Origin: Doryteuthis pealeii
Lineage: Eukaryota > Mollusca > Cephalopoda > Myopsida > Loliginidae
Reading direction: 5' to 3'
Length of the DNA stretch: 64,000 nt
Assembly (NCBI GenBank): GCA_023376005.1
Contig: CM042148.1
Span: forward strand, 76,206,571-76,270,570
Shown here: in pieces, positions 45,269 through 56,176 of the stretch
Position numbering within the stretch: the first letter of the stretch is position 1
How the letters are laid out: each line of letters begins with the position of its first letter
The notes under the pieces: generated by a model
Databases searched by the model: none
Seen by the model: only the letters and a program-made list of their open reading frames with translations
What the model was told of the DNA's origin: nothing
Position numbers and translations under genes: made by a program

Positions 45269-46252
45269 TAGGTGCTAGGGGCCAAAAAATCATATAACTG
45301 ATTGAAAAAAAAAAAAAGAAAAGAAAAGAAAGGATTTTGGCATTCGGTAACCTCAAGAAGGGTCTACATGCCGGAAAACCATCAAACAAACCAAATCTAC
45401 TTTCCTTTTATGCATAATTTCTGAAGTAGATATGTTTATTGTTCAGTTATCATTTTGAGTACTATCGACTAGTCATAAAAAACAAAAAACAAGATAAGAT
45501 AACAATTTCTTATCATCAAGTACCAATTCTTATCTTATTTCCGGTATGATATAAGTGATATAGGTATTTATTAACATACACTGACACAAAGCTGCAACTG
45601 CGTAGTGAGGCTCACTTAGCGCACGGTTATCGTCGTAGGAAATGGAAGAAAAAAATAACAAACAAACCATTTTATCCCAGGGTCAGAGCATAAACGTAAT
45701 ACAAACTGAATAAAGGACTTCTTCATACTATCGAATTTCAAATGCATTTAAACTTGTTCGTTTCCAATGCGTAGATGTATGAGACGTTTTCGTCACACTG
45801 TCCACGTACGGATCGTGTATTACCCTCTCTCTCTACCCCCCTCTCTCTCACTTGATTTTTAACCATGGGAAAGTTGTTGATAATAAAAGTAATATTTCAA
45901 ATTCTTGATTATTTCTTTGTCACCAATACTTTTATCTCTTATTATTTACTAGCAGTAGTACAGAGGCTTCTTTATGTAGCAGAAGGATTGTTGGTTTGGG
46001 TACATAATAAATTTGCGTACAATTCATGACGAAGTAATAACAATGATATTTTATTGCCCAAGTAAACTTAGCATAAGAAAATACAAACACGACAGTGGAT
46101 ACAAAGAAGAGCTTATACAGAGTTGTATGAGTGAAATGTCTTGATATGAAAGGAGTTTTTTTTAGTAGAGATAGTGTCGAATCCTTGTAGCTGTTAGAAA
46201 AGGAAAGCGTAAAAAACTTATGTATAAAGAATGTTATCGTGTTCGTGCGAAG
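45269..46252. other. Intergenic, no gene recognised
   Basis: AT-rich with a CT-rich patch at 45824-45850. A head-like scrap (GCACGGTTATCGTCGTAGGA AATGG) of a family B SINE lies near 45620-45645. Confidence 0.4.
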
Positions 46253-46296
46253 GTGAGGAGGAGGAGGAGGAGGAGGAGGAGGAGAAGAAGTTTCAG

Positions 46297-46336
<40 letters not shown>

Positions 46337-46356
46337 GAAGAAGAAGAAGAAGAAGA
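46253..46356. repeat. (GAG)n(AAT)n(AAG)n triplet array
   Basis: Three adjoining triplet runs. Confidence 0.95.
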
Positions 46357-46366
46357 ATACAGGATA

Positions 46367-46715
46367 AAAATGAAAGAAAAAGAAAAGATAGATAAATACT
46401 TGCACCTTGCCAGAGAACTGAAAAAAAAAAAAGTAAAAAAGAAAAAAAAAACAAACCCCAAAACAGCAACAAAAAAAACTGTGGTACATGTGGTGAAGGT
46501 GATACCAATTGTAATTAGTGCCCTAGGAACGGTCCTCAGAGGTTTGGAAACAAGACTGGCTGAATTGGAAATCAAAGGAAAAATCAAGACCATCAAAGCA
46601 ACAAAATTGTCAAGATCGGCTAGAATAAACAGAAGAGTTCTGGAGACCCGAAGGGATTTGATGTCATTCAAACTCCAGCTAACGCTAGTGTGAAAAACTC
46701 GCAAAGAGTGATATA
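46367..46715 (+). mobile_element. LINE reverse-transcriptase C-terminal remnant
   Basis: Reads KIDKYLHLARELKKK..., (A-rich slip), VIPIVISALGTVLRGLETRL, AELEIKGKIKTIKATKLSRS, ARINRRVLETRRDLMSFKLQ. Longest open remnant of this LINE type here, about 107 codons open, but no catalytic domain is present, so it is a 5'-truncated relic. Confidence 0.7.
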
Positions 46716-47473
46716 ATAATGATTTAAAAATTCCGTATATTATTTTTTTCTTGTGTAGTTTTGAGGTATAAATGCATGCTTCTTGTTATTGTCACCCACT
46801 CGATTCTGATGGTGTGCCGTCCAAAGTACTAAGCACGTAGGTACCATCCCGCATAGACTTTTGGATAATTGTAACTTAAATATACAAATATGACGCAAGA
46901 GGACGTTCAGGGTTGTAGTGTCACGTATACCTGCGTCTGTGTAAAATTCGGGGCATTCTTAGAATCCGGAGAATGCATAGGCGGTGTGACGCCGAGACAG
47001 CATTATCAGACGTGAGGTATGCAACAAAATCTCACTAATAATTACTTACTTATTTGTGTGGGGGACGTTATAACAATTGCAGTCTCGCAAAGAAGTACAA
47101 AAAAGCACGAATATATCACACAGAAGATCTTATTGTTATTACTAGAGTATTTGTAATTACATTGTACTAATAGAATATACAAAAAAAAAAAAAACTTTAT
47201 GCCGGGACTTCATATTCTTTTTAAACTTCCGGAATATTTGTCTGTATTTATGAGATTAGGCTTGATATGAATCATTTTCATATTTCGGACTGCTGTCCTC
47301 ATCTTTATTGTGTATAAATACAGGCCACTGTAACCTCAGGGTTTGTTTGGGTGTTTTTTTTAATTACCTTAAAATAAGTCATAATCAGACGATTACCCCG
47401 TATATTAATCCGAATAAAACTAAATAAAAGATAATTGACTCTATGTCTTATTTACATTAAATGTCTTTACTCG
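46716..47473. other. Intergenic, no gene; R8 scrap at about 47281-47330
   Basis: Only the TCCTCATCTTTATTGTGTAT scrap is recognisable. Confidence 0.35.
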
Positions 47474-47655
47474 ACCCCCCCCCACATGAACAGGATGCGA
47501 TACAAGGTCAATTTTTAAGCAGAGTTTAACAGGTATATGAACTGGTTTATTAATTTTTAGGCTTGCCATTTAGTGAGGAGACCTTGGTTAGGCAACCAGT
47601 CTAGGAGAATTAAAACCTGTTAATACCTGCTTCAAAAATTGACCGTGTGACCGTA
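47474..47655. mobile_element. Two opposed SINE family B fragments
   Basis: 47474-47535 is minus-sense (AGGATGCGATACAAGGTCAA, GCAGAGTTTAACAGG). 47575-47652 is plus-sense (ACCTTGGTTAGGCAACCAGT CTAGGAGAA, AAACCTGTTAATACC). Confidence 0.6.
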
Positions 47656-47676
47656 TTTAATAATAAATTAAACTAC

Positions 47677-47679
<3 letters not shown>

Positions 47680-47707
<28 letters not shown>

Positions 47708-47709
47708 AA
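47680..47709. repeat. (TA)n microsatellite
   Basis: TA run of about 28 bp. Confidence 0.9.
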
Positions 47710-47879
47710 TATATATTACTTTAAAAATGTATTTGTATTTACAGAGTCAATCGTAGTTGTCTATTTGTACAACCAGAAGTCAGAATTGGAGACTAAGTAA
47801 AAACGAAAACTTTTAAAACTTATTGTCAATGCGGTAGCTATTTCTTTATAGTCTAACATCAACCCTGCTAGCTAGTAAA

Positions 47880-48118
47880 AATTCGGCCAAGACCGCGTTT
47901 GGTTGCGACATGCTCTCCGTAGTGGGCTATTCATGTCTGAATTCACCCTGGCGCAACACCATGAAGCAAAGAGGTCCAAGAGAAGGCAACAGCAACAGTG
48001 CCCCGACACACCGTCAACATCTTCAAGACTTGACCTTCACATGCGACATCTGTGGTCGAAACTGTTTTTCAAACATTGGCCTTCACAGTCACAGAAGGCG
48101 CTGCGCTAGAACATAACT
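47880..48118 (+). mobile_element. LINE ORF2 C-terminal remnant with C2H2-like motif
   Basis: From 47910 the frame reads ...NSPWRNTMKQRGPREGNSNS, then LTFTCDICGRNCFSNIGLHS HRRRCART-stop. The CxxC...GL-x-SHxRxC ending with an upstream W-R is typical of the C-terminus of many invertebrate RTE/CR1-like reverse transcriptases. A free-standing zinc-finger gene is unlikely because no start context or partner exon exists. Confidence 0.55.
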
Positions 48119-48357
48119 TCAGGGTACGAGGAATCTATGGTCTTCTGAGACTATGATGCCGATGACATGAAAATGGTGAATAGGATATATTGTGCTGAGA
48201 AGAAAATCTACTATAACAAATGCCTTTAAAAGATCTATGTCCAAACATTAATATATCAAACATTCAGCTCTTTCTAAAAGACAACAGCTACCCCAACAAC
48301 ATTTTCTAAACCAACCCTGACATTTTCGTACAGTTACTGCACAAATCTATATATATC

Positions 48358-48812
48358 AATACTCGAGTTCCTTAAAAGTACGACCGTTATCATCTTGAAA
48401 TACCCTCTGGTTAAAAAATGAGATCGTCCAAAAATGTGAATCCTGATTATCTGGTGTTGCTTATCCGCCGAAATCTTCACCTCAGCTACATAATGGACCA
48501 TTCTGTTTATTATAAAGAAAGAAAGGTAAGAAAAATGACATGCTACACAGAAAAAATATAAGAAAGAAAGAAAAAAAGCGAGTAGGAGAAAGATAGAGAG
48601 GTGTAGGCGCGTAGAAGCGATAACGTTAATCTGTTTCAATTGAACATAGATAAAAGATAAAAATAAGGAAATAAATAAAAAAGAGTGACAGAAAGTTAAA
48701 CCAAGATTATTATATTGTTTACATATTGAACCAAATTGCAATAGCTCTAAACATATTAAATATTGTAATAATTTGATTATCTACTGTGATATATTAACAG
48801 GTTCTGTAAGTT
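48358..48812 (+). repeat. Dispersed repeat R6 copy
   Basis: ATACTCGAGTTCCTTAAAAG, ATGAGATCGTCCAAAAATGT, GATTATCTGGTGTTGCTTAT, AAGCGATAACGTTAATCTGT, ATTGTAATAATTTGATTATC, ending CAGGTTCTGTAAG. A near-complete member of about 455 bp. Confidence 0.75.
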
Positions 48813-48969
48813 CAAAATGATGAAACATTCAGATCTTCAGAAACACAACAGCCACCCCTACAACATTTTCTAAACCAACCCTGACATTTCTGTAAAATTA
48901 CTACACTTTGGTATACAGCACATATATTGTTCATTGCTTTAATGTAACGCACAAAACATGTCACGCTAC

Positions 48970-49170
48970 TCGTAACGTAACGGTTATCTTCGTAGCAAGT
49001 GGACTCGGCTAACCGAGTTCAAATCCTGAATGAAGCTGTTTGCATTTGACACAGCGCTTATACCATTTGGGAAATTTAGTGTCGTATCCAGGACAACCTT
49101 TGAGGGGGTGTCTTACCCCCTGCAGGGAATGCTGTCGGCGTATTCCTGACCCTGCTGACAGGGCATATGT
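48970..49170 (+). mobile_element. Probable chimera: SINE family B head plus R4-like end
   Basis: 48970-49075: ACGTAACGGTTATCTTCGTA (A box region), AACCGAGTTCAAATCCTGAA (B box). From about 49078: GTGTCGTATCCAGGACA... CTGCAGGGAATGCTGTCGGC GTATTC, which matches the end of the R4 copy at 59655-59712. Confidence 0.55.
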
Positions 49171-49553
49171 TTCCCTTCTTAACTAGGTAGGTACCAAAAA
49201 CATATGTCCTTTCATTTAACCTTTGGTGTTTTTATAATGATCTTCTTCAACAGGTGTTTTTTTAAAAGTCAGGGTGAGGTTTATCAGAAAAGAAAAAAAA
49301 ATCACGTCTACCCTTCTTAAATTTTCTGCTATTTATACCGGTCATTGCACGTGAACATACAACGGAAATATTCTTTATTGTTTTTATGTAATTCATACTG
49401 TATGCAATAACACTCCTTTATGTCATTATCTACGAGGTTAGGCCTTAAAATATAATACGACACACAGACTGATAACAAAAAGAGAGCAGCAGAGTCGCCC
49501 GAAATTAATACCTATTTTATTATGTTGGCCTAGAGGTGGGTGCTGGAGGTATG

Positions 49554-49558
<5 letters not shown>

Positions 49559-49586
<28 letters not shown>

Positions 49587-49937
49587 GTCGTCGGAGTGGC
49601 CTAAAGTCGGTATCATCAAGACAGTGAGACAGTCTATCGCCTTTTTAATAGCGCTAGACCAAGGAGATTGTTTTCTGGGTGGAACGTCACACCTAACATC
49701 AGCTCCTTACTTTACCGAACAGATTCCTGTGCTAATCATAGGCTTGGTGAGGGCCCGTATTGAACCAGAAACTTGTGGTTTCTAGGCGGACGCTCTACCG
49801 AGTTGGCGAGGGCTGGTATCGAACCAGGAACCTTGTGGTTCCTATGCAGACGCTCTATCAAGTTGGCGAGGGCCGGTATCGAACAAGGAACCTTGTGGTT
49901 CATAGGCGGACGCTCTACCGACTGAGCTAAACCGACA
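49559..49937 (-). mobile_element. SINE family A with triplicated promoter head
   Basis: The body (49588-49740) matches 45012-45268; the tail is (TAAG)n at 49559-49587. The B-box-bearing head segment occurs three times in 60-bp steps (49741-49800, 49801-49860, 49861-49920); only the outermost has the full A box GGTTTAGCTCAGTCGG. Confidence 0.85.
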
Positions 49938-50379
49938 GAAGTAAACCCCCTTCTTAAACAATAACTTAATCTTGTTTGTCTTGTTACAGATTGCAGATGA
50001 GTGGCAGTCTGGCAGAATGACGTTTAACATAAAAGCAGTAATGTTTCATTGAGTTTCTCCTTGCAGAAAAATACTATCGATTTAATATTCATCGACGCTT
50101 GCTCATATTTACGGAGACCAAACTGTTGACTTGAGCACATTTAGGCGGTAGATAATGTGTTTCAGCAGTAGCAACAGTAATATGAATTACAACCAACGTT
50201 TGGTGCGACCCTGCTCAACTACTAAACCCCGAAATAAATGAGGCTTTGGTCAGCTCATCAGCTTTAATACGTTAGAAACGATATTCGCCACGATGAGGTA
50301 TCGCTAAGTTTGTGCCAGATGGGTGCCACGGATGCTCCCCCAAAAGAAGGGAAAGATCGAATGTAAGTACAAAATTGAA
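49938..50379. other. Intergenic, no feature recognised
   Basis: No gene or repeat family identified. Confidence 0.4.
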
Positions 50380-51135
50380 TGAGTGATTGATTTATTGATT
50401 TTAACAGTATGTCAATCACAGAGGTTAGGGAATGGTGTTCATATTGAACATTTTGTGTAGTTTTTTTAAAGAGTTTTTTTTCACACGGTCCAATCAAATC
50501 TTATCATAATGGAAATTATGTAACTGTCTGTAAACTTAAATACATCACCACTGACATCACGATTTCTTTAGTTATTCAAGTTATATTCACATCGATTATG
50601 AAATAGTCATAATTTAATCTTAATTAGCATCTTATTCATTAACGATATTTCTATTAGAGTATAGCTGAGTTAGATTTACTGCAAAACTGCCCATATTATT
50701 AATGCATTTAAAGTCCAGGCTTTATTTCCATAAAGATTTTCATAGTATATAGTGGGAATAATTTGCATAATAATTCTATGGAAACTTAGTATAATAAATA
50801 ATTATTTACTGATACTGATTTCTAATACTATCATGTTATTCTCAAACGTATCAAAAGTAATCCTATATATAATTTATATAAAAATCAATTAAAATAACAT
50901 TAAAATAAGTGTAATATTTTTATATTCGTTCTTATTTAGTTTCATTAGTCTTTATAATTTAATATAATATTCTATTACATTAAAATTTAAATATTTGCAC
51001 CCGAGGGGCGCTTACGTTTACTAGTACGAATAATTTTTAAACAGAACCATTTGACTTATATATGGAACTCAAATAGGTAATACTACTCCAGGCCAAAGTA
51101 GACCTGGAAGTAATAGCTATGAGAGTACTACACCC
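50380..51135 (-). mobile_element. R4 copy split by a Helitron
   Basis: The left part at 50380-50498 (GATTTTAACAGTATGTCAAT, GTTCATATTGAACATTTTGT) and right part at 51025-51135 (TACGAATAATTTTTAAACAG, GGCCAAAGTAGACCTGGAAG) are continuous in the R4 copy at 59397-59665. Confidence 0.8.
50499..51024 (+). mobile_element. Non-autonomous Helitron, family Hel1 (526 bp), inserted in R4
   Basis: A|TCTTATCATAATGGAAATTA ... hairpin TGCACCCGAGGGGCGC, then CTAG|T. Ends are confirmed by the paralogous unoccupied site at 59519|59520. Confidence 0.9.
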
Positions 51136-51681
51136 CCACCAGATCTCCTCGTAAATAAAATCAATATTCCCCTTGAAAATAAACTGAAAATGCCATTAAT
51201 CCGTTCCACTCCACCACCACCCCAAAAAAAATGAAATACATGCTGAAATATATTTTAATGTTTATTCTTATTTTTAATGTTTATTTATTTATTTATTCAT
51301 TTTTGTAAATAATATTTTTCATTGGTGTAATAAATTTGGAAACTTAAATGTTTTTAGTGAACTAATTAAAAAAGCCAATCTGAAGCTCGCTCGTACCTAA
51401 AATTTTAGCTCACAACATAAAGCAAAACATCGATCGAGTGATAACTCGTAACTAAAAAAAACTCCTTCTAGCAATTAGTGTACTCGACAATTAGTTGAGT
51501 GCGACTTCAGTTTATTTCAAGTATTTCAGTTTTACCCAACTTACGACGCATGTATTAACTAAAGATATTTCTTTTTTTTACCGGCAGAATAACTGTGCAC
51601 TCTTCGCACCGTTAGAGGGCAGTGGAATCCAAAATGGCGCTTTCCATAAAACAGAGTGTTTTTGGCTCACCCTGTATATGA

Positions 51682-51683
<2 letters not shown>
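51136..51683. other. Intergenic, no gene
   Basis: AT-rich. TTTTTGGCTCACCCTGTATA at about 51659-51678 looks like a mariner-type terminal repeat, but its partner was not found. Confidence 0.4.

Positions 51684-51751
<68 letters not shown>
51684..51751. repeat. (AT)n microsatellite
   Basis: AT run of about 68 bp. Confidence 0.95.
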
Positions 51752-51755
<4 letters not shown>

Positions 51756-51809
51756 GAACAAGCAAACAAGACAACAAGCAAATCAAAGTATTTCTTTTAC
51801 TACTACTAC

Positions 51810-52049
51810 TACCGTATTTTCCCGAAAATAAGACCTTCCTGCAAAATAATACTTAGCGTAATTTTTCTGGATGATTTTAATTTAAGCCCTCCCCTAGTTG
51901 AGAGCGGCAAACAGACGAAAGAAATATGCATTCTTCATAATCATAGCATACGACGCAAACACTCGACATTCTCCGAAAATAAGCCCTAGTGTTATATTTC
52001 GTAGTAAAAATTAATATAAGCCCTGTCTTATTTTCGGGGAAATACGGTA
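51810..52049. mobile_element. MITE family T4 (TACCGTATTTTCCCG ends)
   Basis: TACCGTATTTTCCCGAAAAT AAG at the left is answered by the complement of CTTATTTTCGGGGAAATACG GTA at the right (one mismatch in 23). 240 bp, no ORF. An internal sub-copy of the end motif (TTCTCCGAAAATAAGCCC) lies at 51969-51986. I recall the same end sequence as widespread in animal genomes, class uncertain. Confidence 0.8.
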
Positions 52050-52275
52050 TGTATTCGCCTAGGAAACGCAAGGTTCCGGGTTCGATACCAGTCCTCGCTA
52101 ACACAGCACAGCTAGGGTAATCTGATCTGTGCGGTAAATCATCTGGAGATTGACGGTATGTGTGGAGCTCCACACCAGCAAAACAATCCCCCTGACCTAG
52201 CGCAAGCGAAAAGTGTATAGAATCCTTTGCCGTTCAGCTGATACCGACAATAGGCCACTCTGCAGACTTTACTTA
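52050..52275 (+). mobile_element. SINE family A, head-truncated
   Basis: Plus-sense from TATTCGCCTAGGAAACGCAA through B box GGTTCCGGGTTCGATACCAG, GATCTGTGCGGTAAATCATC, to GATACCGACAATAGGCCACT. The A box is missing, cut exactly at the T4 MITE. Confidence 0.75.
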
Positions 52276-52524
52276 GTATCAAAACGGATATAAATATAAA
52301 TAAACTAGACAAAACGTGACCCATTTGGGTCACCCATTCAGCTCTGGGTAGATAATTGAGATTAGGGAAAAGGGAGTTAGCAAAGCAAATAAAATATTTA
52401 AAAAAAAGAATAAATACGGCTGGACGAAACCTTTAAATCATTTTGTTAGGAAATGTTTGACATCATTTAAGCTACAGGTTGCTGGTTGTGAAATTTAACA
52501 TAGAAATACATTTCAAATTCTCCT

Positions 52525-52528
<4 letters not shown>

Positions 52529-52581
<53 letters not shown>
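52529..52581. repeat. (CT)n microsatellite
   Basis: CT run of about 50 bp. Confidence 0.95.
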
Positions 52582-52584
<3 letters not shown>

Positions 52585-52936
52585 TCTCCAGAGAAACTAA
52601 CATTATATAACGAGGGGGTAGTCAAGAGATACATAGTGGGGAAGAAAGAGATAGACAGAGTAAAGTAAGAGATTGGTCAGTTTTTGACTTAATTGCAAAT
52701 TACGACTAATTAGAACCAATTAAAACATAATTTTTTTCAAACATAATTCAATCCTAAAAGTAAGGAATAATTTAGTATAATTTTCGTGTCATTAAACTAA
52801 ACAATAAAAAAGCCTTTAGGAAGCAAAAGTTGATTAACGCAGCTTTTGTATAATGATAAATAGACTATAAACATATAAATAGTGAAATAGATCACTAATT
52901 AAGACTGAACCTATTTTAGTAATGACCACCCCAAGT
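52582..52936. other. Intergenic, no feature recognised
   Basis: AT-rich, no ORF. Confidence 0.4.
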
Positions 52937-53167
52937 GTAGTTTAACAGGTTTGAATTCAGAGTTTTCCTTCTCCTAGACTGGTTGCCTGACCAAGGTTAA
53001 AGAGCCCAGTCTTCCCTACTATTTTACCCATCGCTGTAGGAAGAGTAGTTGGATTCATATCTTTCCCAAGGATATAAGTGCTATGTGAACTGTAGCTTCG
53101 TACAGGATTTGAACTCGTGCTGACGAGTCCATTTCCCACGACTCTAACCATTATACCACGGCCTCCG
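52937..53167 (-). mobile_element. SINE family B, nearly full
   Basis: Head GGAGGCCGTGGTATAATGGT TAGAGTCG, B box CACGAGTTCAAATCCTGTAC, body to TAGTTTAACAGG; extreme 3' end absent. Confidence 0.75.
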
Positions 53168-53440
53168 ACAAGGGGTCATGATATCGGTACTGAAGAACAG
53201 CTTTGCCCGTCCCATATACATAATAGTAATCTGATATTAATGAAAGAATGAATACAAAATATAGGCTCTATCAACAACTGGCCAACGCATCCTTGAAATT
53301 AATATCATTGATGATTAAGAGAAAGAATGTAAATGACATGTAATTTACTTGATTTCAAAATACTAGAGTGAGTCAAAAGTGTCGTAATATTTTGGTACGT
53401 GCTAGTTTGCGGCACAAATATCATATGATTATTTGTAGCA

Positions 53441-53738
53441 TATATATATATATATACCAACCCCTCCCCACGAGCAGGATGCGACACAAAGTAAATTTCT
53501 TAAGCGGAGTTTAACAGGTTTGAATTCCGAGTGTTCCTTCTCCTAGACTAGTTACCTAGCCATGGTCAAAGAGTCCAGTCTGCCCTGCTATTTACCCATA
53601 GCTAGAGGGAGAATTGGATTCATACCTTTCCCAAGGGTATTAGCGCCATGTGAAATGCTAACAGCTTTGTTTAGGAATTGAACTCGAAGTTGACGAGTCC
53701 ATTTCCTACGACTCTAACCATTAGACCACGCGCCTCCA
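53441..53738 (-). mobile_element. SINE family B, full length, with target-site duplication
   Basis: Head GGAGGCGCGTGGTCTAATGG to 3' end (AGGATGCGACACAAAG complement) and a (TA)n tail. Flanked by the 14-bp direct repeat ATTTGTAGCATATA at 53431-53444 and 53741-53754. Confidence 0.85.
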
Positions 53739-53754
53739 TAATTTGTAGCATATA

Positions 53755-54163
53755 AGACGTGCTACAACACACCACTTAAATTTATAGACTAAGCGAGGTC
53801 ACGTGGTTTAACCTCAGCCAATCAACAGCTCGAATGCGTGGCTGGTTGACTACTTAATCATGATACTGAGAGACGTCCATTTGCGATCATTGACGAAAGA
53901 CCTTCAATACTGAGGAGCACCAAGGAACAACCAAAGGATTCTTTACCAAGGATTTCCACTGGACAGATGCTTGAAGCCTAAAGGATGGCCCATAAAATCG
54001 CAACAGACCGAAGCAGTTAAAACGGTGGAAGGTACCTACTGTGATTAGTAGTATTGCGGTGGGTGGTGCGCTGACGTGTTGTGAATTGATTCACTCGGTG
54101 TGTGATTTGAAAGCCGCACAGATGAAAGCAAACCATTACAACCCGATGGGATGCCCAACACTC
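53755..54163. other. Intergenic, no confident gene
   Basis: 53930-54030 can be read as ...GFPLDRCLKPKGWPIKSQ.., vaguely like the end of a mariner-type transposase, but too weak to call. Confidence 0.35.
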
Positions 54164-54240
54164 GAGAAAGGTATGAACCTCCTCATCCCTCCAGCCATGG
54201 GTTAAATAGTACCACTACTGTTCTTCAACAGCAGTGGTTC
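54164..54240 (+). mobile_element. SINE core scrap
   Basis: GAAAGGTATGAACCTCCTCA ..CCAGCCATGGGTTAAATAGT, the core shared by families B and C. Confidence 0.5.
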
Positions 54241-54615
54241 TCAGTGGTTCAGTGGTACCAGTGGTTCTTTTTCTTCCTTTCCTTCTTTTTATCTTTTCAT
54301 TATGTTCGATTGAAACAGGTTAGCGTTATCGCTTCCGTATGCACCCTCTCCCTTATTTCCCCGCTACTCCCTTTCTTACTTTCTTTCTACCCCAACTATG
54401 GGTTAGATAGTACCACTACTGTTCTTCTACAGCAGTGGTTCCCAGTGGTTCAGTGGTACAGTGGTTCTTTTTCTTCCTTTCCTTCTTTTATCTTTCATTA
54501 TGTTCGATTGAAACAGGTTAGCGTTATCGCTTCCGTGTGCACCCTCTCCCTTATTTCCCGCCACTCACTTTCTTACATTCTTTCTACCCCCAGCTATGGG
54601 TTAAATAGTACCACT
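54191..54615 (-). repeat. Tandem repeat, about 200-bp unit, just over two copies, R6-derived
   Basis: Units start at 54191, 54392 and 54590 (CCAGCTATGGGTTAAATAGT). Each contains the reversed R6 segment TATGTTCGATTGAAACAGGT TAGCGTTATCGCTTCCG and GTGGTTCAGTGGTAC. Confidence 0.85.
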
Positions 54616-54885
54616 ATTGTTCTTCTACAAAAATGGCTTTGTCATTAGATAACACATCAAGGTGGATATGTCATAAAACAAAGAAACTAAATCAGCATGA
54701 CTTGACTTTAAGTTATTTATTTTACAGTTGTAAACTTGTATATTTGAAATTCCATAATACTTTCTTAACAATGTAATGTATCTGTGCATCTTTTTTTTTT
54801 TTCGTGATTAAAGTATTATCATTATTACTATCAAATTATACAAAAGGCCACAATAGGTGAGTGAAAGGTAACTCCTTAAATCTCA

Positions 54886-55115
54886 GAAAAATTTCAGAAT
54901 CAACCCAAAATAACGGTAGAATGTGGAATGATTGTGGGTCCTTTCATCTTTCGTAATACCATGAATACTGAAAGGTATCTCACCATGCTGCAAGATGAAA
55001 TCTGGCCAGTTGTCAATACTTAAGAGAATACTGAAGACTTGATTTTTACGCAAGATTGTGCTCCTCCATATTTTGCTATTGTTCTTAGTAAATGACTGAA
55101 AACTCCATGTTATGT
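54886..55115 (+). pseudogene. Tc1/mariner-like transposase fragment
   Basis: Reads PKITVECGMIVGPFIFRNTM NTERYLTMLQDEIWPVVNT-stop, then ENTEDLIFTQDCAPPYFAIV LSK-stop. This is the DDE core of IS630/Tc1/mariner-type transposases (GPFxF..G/TERYL..LQDE; then QDGAPPHF around the second catalytic Asp), with internal stops. Ends and terminal repeats not found. Confidence 0.75.
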
Positions 55116-55720
55116 GTGTTCTTTTCATATTCATTTTTTGTAGAAATAATGATCCAGAAATAAATAATAAGATTTTAAAATGGAGAGTTACTTTACAATC
55201 ATCCTATAGATATGGACGTACATATTAGTATGTCCCATTTTCATAACAGTTATCTAACACTAATTAACATTTGTTACGTAGTGCCTTTTCTTTCACGGCA
55301 CTAAATGTTATATACTGATCTTTTCACGTTACCAAATCAGCATAATGTTATGTACCTTTCTTTACTTCTTTACTTCTTCTATATCTTGGTCATATATTCT
55401 CTGGCCGGTTTTGGTATTCTGATCGTCTATCTTCTAACATCTTGGTCTGGTATATCTTCTAAAGGTCTGGTCTTTCTTGTATGGGGATTTCGGGTCTGGT
55501 TTCTGTTGGGCATCACTCCTTATCAGAAGCCCTGTGTCATTGTTAGTTTTTAGGTAATAAACACAAGACTTCGATTTACGTTGATGTTACTTTATTTGTA
55601 AATCCCCAACCAGACATTCTGCGCAGTGAGACTTACATGTTGCTAGCCCGGCTTCTAACTTCTAACTGCTTTAAACTTACTATATCCTTAAACCGGAAGA
55701 GGGCCTTCTATGGGCGTTCC
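55116..55720. other. Intergenic, no gene recognised
   Basis: Nothing beyond AT/CT-rich sequence. Confidence 0.4.
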
Positions 55721-56176
55721 GGTTCTCACGATCCATCCCCGCAAGGCAAGGTGAGATTGAGGTCAAGCGCCGTCACTCACCCTCAAGGCCATCAGTTGCA
55801 CTAATCGCCATTATGATTTCTACAATACTTTATAAAAGCATTAGGGATCTAATAATTATGTAACACATTAATAATGGTTAAATGTAACATTTGATAAAAA
55901 GATTAAGATAATATTGCAGTCACTCTTTTTAAATTTGTTAAAATGTTTGGTTCTCACGATCCATCCCCGCAAGGCAAGGTGAGCTTGAGGTCAAGCGCCG
56001 TCACTCACCCTCAAGGCCATCAGTTGCACTAATCGCCATTATGATTTCTACAATACTTTATAAAAGCATTAGGGATCTAATAATTATGTAACACATTAAT
56101 AATGGTTAAATGTAACATTTGATAAAAAGATTAAGATAATATTGCAGTCACTCTTTTTAAATTTGTTAAAATTTTG
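55721..56176 (+). repeat. Recent 228-bp tandem duplication
   Basis: 55721-55948 and 55949-56176 are nearly identical (I see one substitution, AGATTGAGG/AGCTTGAGG, before the edges). Unit begins GGTTCTCACGATCCATCCCC. Confidence 0.95.

Noticed and set aside
47910..48116. Stand-alone C2H2 zinc-finger gene
   Set aside because: Only one finger-like motif at the very end of a frame, typical of a LINE ORF2 terminus; no promoter or exons.
49741..49920. CRISPR-like regularly spaced 60-bp repeats
   Set aside because: They are contiguous tandem SINE heads without unique spacers, in an animal genome.
53930..54030. C-terminal transposase piece (GFPLDRCLKPKGWPIKSQ)
   Set aside because: Similarity is weak and its order relative to the fragment at 54886 is wrong.
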